A stretch of DNA of 64,000 bases from Chitinophaga arvensicola (GTDB taxonomy: Bacteria; Bacteroidota; Bacteroidia; Chitinophagales; Chitinophagaceae), in NCBI RefSeq assembly GCF_900110835.1, contig NZ_FOJG01000001.1:1065022-1129021 (forward strand). Reading direction: 5' to 3'. A program made the translations under genes and the position numbers. This document shows positions 18,228 to 23,534 of the stretch, in pieces. The notes beneath the pieces are model-generated. The model saw only the letters and a program-made list of their open reading frames with translations. It had not been told where the DNA came from and ran no database searches. The number at the start of each line of letters is the position of its first letter. Position 1 is the stretch's first letter.

Positions 18228-18267
18228 CCGGCCTGTTTTTGTAAATTAGGGGCTTAAACGGAGAGAT

Positions 18268-18663
18268 ATGTCGTCCAGGATAGTAAAGCAGGTAATAGTG
18301 ATGCGCAAGGACCTGAACATGCGCAAAGGAAAAATGATCGCCCAGGGAGCGCATGCTTCCATCGCCTTTTTAACGAGGCACGCCACCATTGACGGGCATA
18401 CTTTACAAACCAATTTAAGAAATCCGGAAGAGGTATCTGAATGGATGACGAAGGGATTTACCAAAATCTGTTTGTCGGTAGATTCAGAAGAAGACCTGGA
18501 AAGGGTGTACCAGCAGGCGATAGATGATGGGTTGAATGCCACACTGATTACGGATTCGGGGTTAACAGAATTTGGCGGGGTGCCTACTAAAACCTGTTGT
18601 GCGATCGGGCCTAATTCCAACGAGGAAATAGACCGGATCACGAAAGATCTGAAGCTGCTTTAG
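18268..18663 (+). CDS. Peptidyl-tRNA hydrolase, PTH2 family
   Basis: 131 residues. PTH2 enzymes release peptides from peptidyl-tRNA that has dropped off the ribosome. The sequence fits: KQVIVMRKDLNMRKGKMIAQGAHASIAF at the start (the conserved K-GK-aQ-aHa loop), SEEDLERVYQQA, the TLITDSGLTEFGGVPTKTCCAIGP segment with the conserved D-x-G and P-T-x-T-x-x-A-I-G-P, and a short C-terminal helix. This is the archaeal/eukaryotic-type hydrolase, found in a minority of bacteria besides the usual Pth. Its stop overlaps that of the convergent ywbE gene by 4 nt. Confidence 0.88.
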   Translation: MSSRIVKQVIVMRKDLNMRKGKMIAQGAHASIAFLTRHATIDGHTLQTNLRNPEEVSEWMTKGFTKICLSVDSEEDLERVYQQAIDDGLNATLITDSGLTEFGGVPTKTCCAIGPNSNEEIDRITKDLKLL

Positions 18664-18869
18664 TCTTCGTCTCCTACTACATCGGTTTCAACGACGCGGC
18701 CTACCTGTCCGTCTTCCAGTCGTACTTTAATACCACGGGAATGGAATGCGGCAGAGGTCAGCAGATCCTTTACAATGCCGTATGTTTTTTTACCGCTACG
18801 TTGATCTTTCTTGAGGATGATGGCCACTTCCAGGCCAGGATATACATCTTTTCTATATTGTCCGTCCAT
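18660..18869 (-). CDS. ywbE: YwbE family small protein
   Basis: 69 residues, the usual length of the YwbE/DUF2196 family: R-x-DVYPGLEVAIILKKDQRSG, then YGIVKDLLT, SAAFHSRGIKVRLEDGQVGRV. A small beta-barrel of unknown function, common in Bacteroidota and Firmicutes. It overlaps the end of pth2 on the opposite strand by 4 nt, so both stop codons share bases. Confidence 0.85.
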   Translation of the reverse strand: MDGQYRKDVYPGLEVAIILKKDQRSGKKTYGIVKDLLTSAAFHSRGIKVRLEDGQVGRVVETDVVGDED

Positions 18870-18915
18870 GGGGCAAAGCTACTATTTTTGTTTTTTCCGA
18901 GATGCGATTTATAGA

Positions 18916-18951
18916 AAAAGAAGTGACACCCTTTTGATGCCACTTCTTTTT
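18916..18951. terminator. Bidirectional terminator between ywbE and slipin genes
   Basis: AAAAGAAGTG and CACTTCTTTT form a 10-bp stem around a 16-nt loop, with A-runs and T-runs on both sides. It sits directly after the slipin stop (minus strand). Confidence 0.75.
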
Positions 18952-20045
18952 TATTTAGAGATAAAAATCTGTCGCAGTTGATCTATGAGCATCCCGTTTC
19001 CGCTGACGCTGATGTTATTGATTTTTTCTGCGATTTTTTCCACATACTCCATTTCTTTCAGCTTAAACAGCATGGGATTGTCTTCCATGAGTTTAGCGGT
19101 ATTGAGTAAACTCCTGGTGCTGGCAGTTTCTTCTCTTCGCATAATGATATTGGCCTGTGCTTTCTTTTCGGCTACCAGTACCTGGTTCATGATGTCTTTT
19201 ACATCACCTGGCAGGATGATATCCCGGATACCGAAGCTGGCCACGCTGATGCCCAAGGCTTCCGTTTTCGCGCTGACTGCTTTCAGGATGTAAGGCGCGA
19301 TGGCGTCTTTCTTTTCCAGCAGTTCATCGAAATTCAAAGTGGTCACATATTCCCGCAAGGCAAGCTGGAACAGCACGTAGAGCTGTTTTTCGTAGTCCTT
19401 ATTCTGCAGGAGTGCCTTATTGATATCGGTTACCCGGTACTGTGCCCAGGCATTGATTCTCAATGCGGCCTTGTCTTTGGTCAGGATTTCCTGTCCATTG
19501 ATTTCGGTCTGCAATTGCCGGGTATCAACTTTACTGATCGCGATAGAGATGTTGTTTCTCCACCAGAAGTAAACGCCGGTGTACAATGTCATGGCGTACT
19601 TACCGTCTACCAGCATGATGGCCTGTTCGTAATTTTCCACGTTGAAGGTTCTTACGTAAGGCGCTACCAGCCGGTGGCAGAGGGTAGTGCGATCTATATT
19701 TTCGGTGATAGCTATTTTGGAGATATCGGCCCGTACAAATCTGTTATCGATGATATTTTTCCAGAAGGCGTATCTACCGGCGGTTAATACCTGCTTCAGC
19801 AATCCATTTTCGTAGTGCAGCACAATTTCTGTTTCTTTTACTTCGATCACCTGCAAAGCGTTGGTGATGTCGGCATCCTGCAGGAGGATGTTCAGTTCGA
19901 TGGGTGCAACGAATGGTTTGTTGATATCGAAGATGGTAATATCTTCGTTGACCAGCCAGTGGCGGCCTTCCTGGAGCATGCGTTGATAGGCTCCGTTCTT
20001 AAAAACCAACCCTCTTTCGTAGGCGTTGATGGTTACTCTTTTCAT
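18951..20045 (-). CDS. Slipin/SPFH (Band 7) domain protein
   Basis: 364 residues. The N-terminal third is a divergent beta-rich lead (ERGLVFKNGAYQRMLQEGRHWL), followed by an SPFH/Band 7 domain: VDTRQLQTEINGQEILTKDKAALRINAWAQYRVTD, LFQLALREYVTTLNFDELLEKK, AKTEALGISVASFGIRDIILPGDVKDIM, and an Ala/Glu-rich helix with ANIIMRREETASTRSLLNTAKLMEDNP. No transmembrane helix precedes the domain. SPFH proteins form membrane-associated oligomers involved in stress or membrane-domain organisation. The gene lies downstream of the RNA-rich 20.05-20.56 kb stretch on the same strand and ends in a strong terminator. Confidence 0.82.
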   Translation of the reverse strand: MKRVTINAYERGLVFKNGAYQRMLQEGRHWLVNEDITIFDINKPFVAPIELNILLQDADITNALQVIEVKETEIVLHYENGLLKQVLTAGRYAFWKNIIDNRFVRADISKIAITENIDRTTLCHRLVAPYVRTFNVENYEQAIMLVDGKYAMTLYTGVYFWWRNNISIAISKVDTRQLQTEINGQEILTKDKAALRINAWAQYRVTDINKALLQNKDYEKQLYVLFQLALREYVTTLNFDELLEKKDAIAPYILKAVSAKTEALGISVASFGIRDIILPGDVKDIMNQVLVAEKKAQANIIMRREETASTRSLLNTAKLMEDNPMLFKLKEMEYVEKIAEKINNISVSGNGMLIDQLRQIFISK

Positions 20046-20335
20046 TTTCTTTCATTTTGGGGTTGTTGATAAAAAAGCCAGGGCTGTTGTCCGGGAGAAG
20101 AACACGGAAACGGGACCGGATCTTTGGTGCGTCATCATTCAGGGCGGAAGTACTGGCTGATGCGGACGGTTGATGCGTGTGCCTGTTTTCGGGTGTTGAT
20201 CTCCCTGCCGGTGTCACCCTTTTGATGACTGGGCTGGGCAATGAAGCCCTGGCTTTGATGGTTGGCTGCTTTCGCAACCGGTGTTTAAAAGGATTTACAG
20301 TCCTTGTTTTTTGCTCCTTAAAGCGTGTTGATTGG

Positions 20336-20403
20336 TCTATTGCTTTACCCAGTAAGCTACCATTTTCAAGAAATGGGAAGGATTCGAACCTTCTATCGAT
20401 AGA
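20336..20403 (-). tRNA. Candidate circularly permuted tRNA
   Basis: On the minus strand the parts of one tRNA occur in the order 3' half then 5' half. 3' half: anticodon 3' stem TCTAT (20403-20399), variable CGATA, T-arm GAAGG-TTCGAAT-CCTTC (20393-20377), acceptor 3' strand CCATTTC (20376-20370). Then a 3-nt spacer TTG. 5' half: acceptor 5' strand AAAATGG (20366-20360), TA for positions 8-9, D-arm GCTT-ACTGGGTA-AAGC (20357-20342), A26, anticodon 5' stem ATAGA (20340-20336). Acceptor strands pair 6 of 7, anticodon strands 5 of 5; T8, A14, G18G19, A21, T54T55C56, A58 and G10-C25 are all canonical. The anticodon loop would have to be closed by joining outer ends; its identity is unknown. Two half-lost tandem tRNAs are the alternative. 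Confidence 0.45.
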
Positions 20404-20411
20404 TGATCTGT

Positions 20412-20517
20412 GCGGGAATAGTATTGTTGTGGCAACAGCATACAGGTAGTTACTACGCCTGCACTGCGGAGGTGGTGACCCTCCCGCCTGGTTTGCCTGC
20501 AACAGCGGCTATTCCCG
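20412..20517. other. Multi-hairpin element closed by a long terminal stem
   Basis: GCGGGAATAG (from 20412) pairs with CTATTCCCGT (to 20518) as a 9-bp closing stem. Inside are GTTG-TGG-CAAC, CAGGTAG-TTA-CTAC-G-CCTG, and GCGGAGG...CCTCCCGC stems, giving a cloverleaf-like fold of about 105 nt. No T-loop or D-loop consensus is present, so it is not an ordinary tRNA. It lies immediately upstream (minus strand) of the permuted tRNA halves and might belong to the same transcript. Confidence 0.4.
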
Positions 20518-20563
20518 TCTTCCTTATTAGGGAAGCTTTTTTAGTAAATGCTTTTCATTTACC

Positions 20564-20638
20564 TGGTGGATGAAGCAGGATTCGAACCTGCACTGGCGGT
20601 GCTTCAAACCGCTGCTCTACCATTGGAGCTATTCATCC
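20564..20638 (-). tRNA. tRNA-Phe (GAA), with encoded CCA
   Basis: Acceptor GGATGAA/TTCATCC, positions 8-9 TA, D-arm GCTC-CAATGGTA-GAGC, anticodon stem GCGGT/ACCGC with loop TTGAAGC, T-arm GCAGG-TTCGAAT-CCTGC, discriminator A and CCA. The anticodon GAA specifies Phe. Odd points: position 37 is G where bacterial tRNA-Phe normally has A, and the variable region is only 4 nt. This suggests a non-standard accessory copy. Confidence 0.8.
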
Positions 20639-20644
20639 GTGTTG

Positions 20645-20730
20645 TGTGAGTAGCAGGATTCGAACCTGCTAAGCCTGTTAAGGCGATGGTTTTACAGACC
20701 ATTGCGACACTCCCGCTTCGCCGTACTCAC
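20645..20730 (-). tRNA. tRNA-Tyr (GTA)
   Basis: Acceptor GTGAGTA/TACTCAC, D-arm GCGA...TCGC, anticodon stem ATGGT/ACCAT with loop CTGTAAA (anticodon GTA), a long variable arm GCCT-TAAC-AGGC typical of Tyr, and T-arm GCAGG-TTCGAAT-CCTGC identical to that of the neighbouring tRNA-Phe. CCA is not encoded. Position 8 is C instead of the near-invariant T. Confidence 0.82.
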
Positions 20731-20760
20731 TTTGGGGTTTTCGTTTTTGGGGTTATGATG

Positions 20761-20831
20761 GGTGCTGACGGGGATCGAACCCTGATCATCCGGTTCACAT
20801 CCGGGTATTCTGCCATTGAACTATCAGCACC
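20761..20831 (-). tRNA. tRNA-His (GTG)
   Basis: With the extra G at -1 opposite C73, characteristic of tRNA-His, the acceptor is GTGCTGA/TCAGCAC. D-arm GTTC...GAAT, anticodon stem CCCGG/CCGGA with loop ATGTGAA (anticodon GTG). The T-arm (CAGGG around TTCGAT, CCCCG) is irregular, with a 6-nt loop or a mismatch, and the first anticodon pair is mismatched, so the copy is somewhat degenerate. Confidence 0.78.
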
Positions 20832-20843
20832 GTATTTAAAAAG

Positions 20844-20916
20844 TAATCCTGATTGGATTTGAACCAATAACCTTCTGCTCCAAAAACAGACGCACTGCCA
20901 ATTGTGCTACAGGATT
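20844..20916 (-). tRNA. tRNA-Gln (TTG), copy 2
   Basis: Acceptor AATCCTG/CAGGATT, D-arm GCAC-AATTGGCA-GTGC, anticodon stem TCTGT/GCAGA (one G-T pair) with loop TTTTGGA giving anticodon TTG, variable AGGTT, T-arm ATTGG-TTCAAAT-CCAAT, discriminator A, no CCA. The anticodon arm and variable region are identical to the tRNA-Gln at 21002-21077, showing local duplication. Confidence 0.8.
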
Positions 20917-20921
20917 GTTTG

Positions 20922-20994
20922 TAACCCGGATTGGATTCGAACCAATAACCGGCTGCATATAAGGCAGGTGCTCTAACCATTGAGCTACCGGGTT
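20922..20994 (-). tRNA. tRNA-Ile (TAT), rare anticodon
   Basis: Acceptor AACCCGG/CCGGGTT, TA, D-arm GCTC-AATGGTTA-GAGC, anticodon stem CCTGC/GCAGC (first pair C-C) with loop CTTATAT, variable CGGTT, T-arm ATTGG-TTCGAAT-CCAAT, discriminator A. The loop puts TAT at positions 34-36, reading AUA as Ile. Most bacteria read AUA with a CAT-anticodon tRNA modified by TilS; a TAT tRNA is unusual. The T-arm is shared with the flanking tRNA-Gln genes. Confidence 0.78.
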
Positions 20995-21001
20995 GTTTTT
21001 G

Positions 21002-21077
21002 TGGTAAGCCTGACTGGATTCGAACCAATAACCTTCTGCTCCAAAAACAGACGCACTACCAGTTATGCTACAGGCTT
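21002..21077 (-). tRNA. tRNA-Gln (TTG), copy 1, with encoded CCA
   Basis: Acceptor AAGCCTG/CAGGCTT, D-arm GCAT-AACTGGTA-GTGC, anticodon stem TCTGT/GCAGA, loop TTTTGGA (anticodon TTG), variable AGGTT, T-arm ATTGG-TTCGAAT-CCAGT, A plus CCA. It is the first tRNA of the minus-strand array, just downstream of a strong terminator for an upstream unit. Confidence 0.8.
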
Positions 21078-21085
21078 ATGTGCAT

Positions 21086-21117
21086 AAAAAAAGCCGGTCG
21101 TTACGAACGACCGGCTT
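21086..21117 (-). terminator. Strong intrinsic terminator (minus strand)
   Basis: AAGCCGGTCGTT-ACG-AACGACCGGCTT is a perfect 12-bp stem with a 3-nt loop, followed on the minus strand by a run of seven T. It must terminate a minus-strand transcript that begins to the right of 21118, upstream of the tRNA array. Confidence 0.85.
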
Positions 21118-21140
21118 CTACGTATATACATAAGCGTTAC

Positions 21141-21254
21141 TTATGTGCGTTGATAGCTAAGTCGTTGCGAAATATTTTCATAGCGATGCCAAACCGATAA
21201 CAGCGGTGTGTTATGATCCTGACTAAATCGTATGTACTGTTTCTGTTTTTGCAT
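21141..21254 (-). CDS. Possible 37-aa small protein
   Basis: An ATG at 21254 opens 37 codons (MQKQKQYIRFSQDHNTPLL..., ending SYQRT) directly before the perfect terminator at 21086-21117 and directly after the terminator at 21282-21308, so it fills its own transcription unit. The product is basic and hydrophilic. There is no good Shine-Dalgarno site, which is common in Bacteroidota. It could equally be the body of a small RNA with a chance frame. Confidence 0.25.
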   Translation of the reverse strand: MQKQKQYIRFSQDHNTPLLSVWHRYENISQRLSYQRT

Positions 21255-21281
21255 GCTTATTATTGCGTGATTAATACAATT

Positions 21282-21308
21282 AAAAAGCCCCGCAATCTCT
21301 TGCGGGGC
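21282..21308 (-). terminator. Strong intrinsic terminator (minus strand)
   Basis: GCCCCGCA-ATCTCT-TGCGGGGC is a perfect 8-bp GC-rich stem followed by five T on the minus strand. It ends a short minus-strand transcript originating between about 21.3 and 21.5 kb, where no gene is seen; a TAAATTTG box (minus strand, 21493-21500) could be its -7 element. Confidence 0.8.
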
Positions 21309-21843
21309 CTACGTTATATCGAATTCGTTATTTCAACTTATTCAACCGGATAACATGCCCCGCTACTGGTAAAGTCTGTCGGCAGACTTCCCTGTTGTTT
21401 GCATTGTATGTGAAAAATTGAGCGGTACATGTTTCTTGTTTTTTTGTTGATGCAAAGGTGGGAATATTTTTTTAATATCTCCAAATATTTTTCAAATTTA
21501 TTTTTTAGCTAGATAAATGAATGTGTTTTGTATTTGCAAAGTGTTATTCAAATGTGAATACCTTTTTCGTTACAAATTCCTGCAAAAAGCTTTTTGCATA
21601 AGTGCTACATAAAGGACTGCATCAATACTGCATTAACTGTAGATTAACATCTTCTACTAAAATTTAAAGGTGTCATTTTAGTATTTTGGATTTTATTAAG
21701 TTGCAATCCTAATCATTTTTAGATTTCAACTATCAGTGTATCGGAGGTGTATAACCCATGTAATGATTGAGAAATATAAACAGTAGTATACACGGATGAT
21801 TAGTATTCATCATACACCATGACTTTTAAATATTCCAAATAAT

Positions 21844-22218
21844 ATGAAAAACCGTCTGCTTCACGCCGATGATGATCCTGTTTTTTCTGGCATCGTAAAG
21901 AGAATTCTCCACCAGGGAGGCTTTGAAGTGTATAATGCCACTGATGGAGAGCATGCCTGGTCCCTGTTCCGCGAAATGAAATTTCATTATTGCTTACTCG
22001 ATATTATGATGCCGCGCTTAAATGGCATTGATCTCGGAGAGCGGATCAGGAATGCCAATAGCGATATCCCTATTTTTTATCTGTCGGGTGAAGACCGGGG
22101 CATAGTAGAGAAGGATGTTTTCGGAAGAGGTGGCGGCCATGCCTATTTCAACAAAACATTCAAGTTGAGCGAGCTATCGGCCATGCTGCATGAATCCCTC
22201 CAGATTAAAGTATATTGA
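21844..22218 (+). CDS. Single-domain response regulator (REC only)
   Basis: 124 residues making one receiver domain: acidic pocket HADDDP (Asp 9-11), phospho-acceptor Asp53 in YCLLDIMMPRLNG, Ser81 in FYLSGED, and Lys104 in YFNKTF. The usual GADDY before the Lys is replaced by GGGHAYFNK. There is no output domain, so it may act as a phosphate relay or shuttle. The next gene, 31 nt downstream, is a two-domain regulator with a similar receiver; no histidine kinase is nearby. Confidence 0.85.
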   Translation: MKNRLLHADDDPVFSGIVKRILHQGGFEVYNATDGEHAWSLFREMKFHYCLLDIMMPRLNGIDLGERIRNANSDIPIFYLSGEDRGIVEKDVFGRGGGHAYFNKTFKLSELSAMLHESLQIKVY

Positions 22219-22249
22219 TTGCCGGAAATTTTTAAATAAATAACGAACT

Positions 22250-22996
22250 ATGACTATCCTGGAAAACGCTCCTGAAGCTTTTCATATTCTCTATGCCGAG
22301 AATGATGAGGTACTTGTTAAAGCGATAAAAAGAGCACTGGAACAGAATGGAAATTTCATTGTGTACTGTGCCTATGATGGCAACGAAGGTTGGGAGCTAT
22401 ATAAAAGAAAATCATACGACCTTTGTTTGCTGGATGTACATATGCCCGGTTTGGATGGCGTGCAGCTTGGCGGAAAAATCCGTGCAGGGAATGATAAGAT
22501 TCCCATCATCTATCTCTCCGCCGATCTTAAACTGGAAACAAAATTGAAAGGATTTAAGCGAGGGGGCGCTGATGATTATTGTGAAAAGCCTATTCAAACA
22601 GAGGTGCTGATTTATAAAATGTATGCGCTCATCAAGCGGTCGAAGGAGCAGAATGCAGTATGGGAGTCTGTTTCCTTCGGCGCATTTACTTACAACAGGA
22701 AAAAATATACGTTGTCGTATGGCGGGAAAACATATCAGCTCGGTATTAAAGAAGTAAAGATCATGGATCTGCTCACAGAAAAATTTAATGTAACGATCCC
22801 GGCAATAGACCTGCAAACCCTTGTAGGAGGAGAAGGCAGCAAACACTCCCTGAATACGCCTATCGCCAATCTTCGTAAGCATTTTAAGATAAGCCCGGAA
22901 GTGAAGCTGGATACCATCCAGTTAACCGGTTATTCCTTGAGAGTACCCACCCATTTAATAAAATATCATTTACACCAGGTTAGCATTCCTTATTGA
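22250..22996 (+). CDS. OmpR-type response regulator
   Basis: 248 residues. Receiver domain at 12-125 with acidic pair AENDE, phospho-acceptor Asp62 in LCLLDVHMPGLDG, Ser90 and Lys113 in GGADDYCEKPI. The C-terminal half (135-240) is a winged-helix DNA-binding domain (FTYNRKKYTLSYGGKTYQLGIKEVKIMDLL..., TPIANLRKHFKISPEVKLDTIQLTGYSLRVP), somewhat divergent from OmpR/PhoB. It is an orphan regulator, probably co-transcribed with the REC-only gene before it. A small His-rich repeat protein follows 81 nt downstream and could be a target. Confidence 0.88.
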   Translation: MTILENAPEAFHILYAENDEVLVKAIKRALEQNGNFIVYCAYDGNEGWELYKRKSYDLCLLDVHMPGLDGVQLGGKIRAGNDKIPIIYLSADLKLETKLKGFKRGGADDYCEKPIQTEVLIYKMYALIKRSKEQNAVWESVSFGAFTYNRKKYTLSYGGKTYQLGIKEVKIMDLLTEKFNVTIPAIDLQTLVGGEGSKHSLNTPIANLRKHFKISPEVKLDTIQLTGYSLRVPTHLIKYHLHQVSIPY

Positions 22997-23077
22997 ATAT
23001 TTTCCTATATTCGGAACCTGTTTAGTAGACCCAATTAGTATCGTTAACCATATTTTATTACTACAAAAATTAACATC

Positions 23078-23353
23078 ATGAAACTCCACAGAACATTACA
23101 TCATCCTGATGGTGGGCGTTCATTAGCCGAATATGAAATAAGAGATAATAACGTTTTTACTACCATACACCATAACGATGGCCCCGCTCCCCTGCCCTGG
23201 TTCGAAGTGCGGGAAAATAAACTGTACCCAACTATGCACCATCCGAAAGGGAGAAGTTCTTTTCATTGGTTCGAGATTAGTGGAAATAGTATTACGCCAT
23301 CTATACATCATCCGAACGGACGGGATAGCTTAGCATGGTATAAGATTGTATAG
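23078..23353 (+). CDS. Small protein of four His-rich 23-residue repeats
   Basis: 91 residues made almost wholly of four tandem repeats of about 23 residues with consensus T/P-x-(I/L/M)-HH-x-x-G-x5-W-F/Y-E/K-I/V-x-x-N-x-(I/V/L). The HH pairs appear as TLHHPDGG, TIHHNDGP, TMHHPKGR and SIHHPNGR; the aromatic pairs as AEYEI, PWFEV, HWFEI and AWYKI. No signal peptide. The alternating pattern suggests one beta-hairpin per repeat, with the His pairs displayed in register, perhaps for metal binding. I know no named family. It lies after two response-regulator genes and ends in a good terminator. Confidence 0.7.
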   Translation: MKLHRTLHHPDGGRSLAEYEIRDNNVFTTIHHNDGPAPLPWFEVRENKLYPTMHHPKGRSSFHWFEISGNSITPSIHHPNGRDSLAWYKIV

Positions 23354-23381
23354 CCCTTAAGAAATTGGGTTTATAAGGCAG

Positions 23382-23407
23382 GCCTGGCGGAGACGCCGGG
23401 CTTTTTT
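23382..23407 (+). terminator. Intrinsic terminator of the repeat-protein gene
   Basis: GCCTGGCG-GAGA-CGCCGGGC (8-bp stem with one G-T pair) followed by six T on the plus strand. The T-run also contains the stop codon of the minus-strand remnant at 23406-23513. Confidence 0.85.
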
Positions 23408-23513
23408 ATGTATAATACAAGCGCAGCTCCGGGTTACTTGTTTCCTTCCAATAACCGTTCAGGTTAAATAGCACATCGCCCGAAGTGTATTTTACCTTGG
23501 AGCCACGCTTGTG
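23406..23513 (-). pseudogene. C-terminal remnant of an unknown gene
   Basis: A minus-strand frame of 35 codons between two stops, with coding-like content (KRGSKVKYTSGDVLFNLNG, YWKETSNPELRLYYT). There is no start codon at its front; the single GTG is internal. It looks like the last residues of a lost gene. It lies just downstream of the minus-strand gene at 23535-23789 in a different frame. The protein is not recognised. Confidence 0.35.
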
Positions 23514-23534
23514 TTATAAAGTTATGTTGACTGC

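Larger units (their letters stand above)
20046..20563 (-). other. Structured non-coding stretch between slipin gene and tRNA array
   Basis: About 520 nt. The 167-codon minus-strand frame that crosses it (19999-20502) has no protein-like pattern. Read on the minus strand the stretch contains, in order: hairpin CTTCC-CTAATAA-GGAAG (20522-20538), the multi-hairpin element at 20412-20517, the permuted tRNA at 20336-20403, hairpin AAGGA-CTGTAAA-TCCTT (20288-20304), and hairpin GGTTGC-GAAA-GCAGCC (20264-20279). The density of stems and lack of coding signal suggest a structured transcript. Confidence 0.45.
21118..21843. other. Intergenic stretch with two minus-strand RNA units
   Basis: About 725 nt. 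Two minus-strand terminators (21086-21117 and 21282-21308) imply two short transcripts, one between them with a 37-codon ORF and one from about 21.3-21.5 kb containing hairpin AAGTCTG-CCGA-CAGACTT (21368-21385). The part from 21440 to 21843 is very AT-rich and probably holds the promoter of the response-regulator genes; no clear element could be placed there. Confidence 0.4.

Noticed and set aside
19999..20502. 167-codon minus-strand open frame across the structured region upstream of the slipin gene
   Set aside because: The translation is Ser/Pro/Arg-rich without any domain pattern and overlaps a tRNA T-arm, D-arm and several strong hairpins; it also overlaps the start of the slipin gene in another frame.
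20046..20563. tmRNA or RNase P RNA as an explanation of the structured region
   Set aside because: No tag-peptide reading frame, no GGGGCTGA-type 5' end and no RNase P core motif are present; the D-arm and T-arm are those of a normal tRNA.
20046..20563. Group I or group II intron flanking the tRNA halves
   Set aside because: I could not find P/Q/R/S core elements or a domain V hairpin by eye, so it is kept only as a hypothesis in the permuted-tRNA finding.
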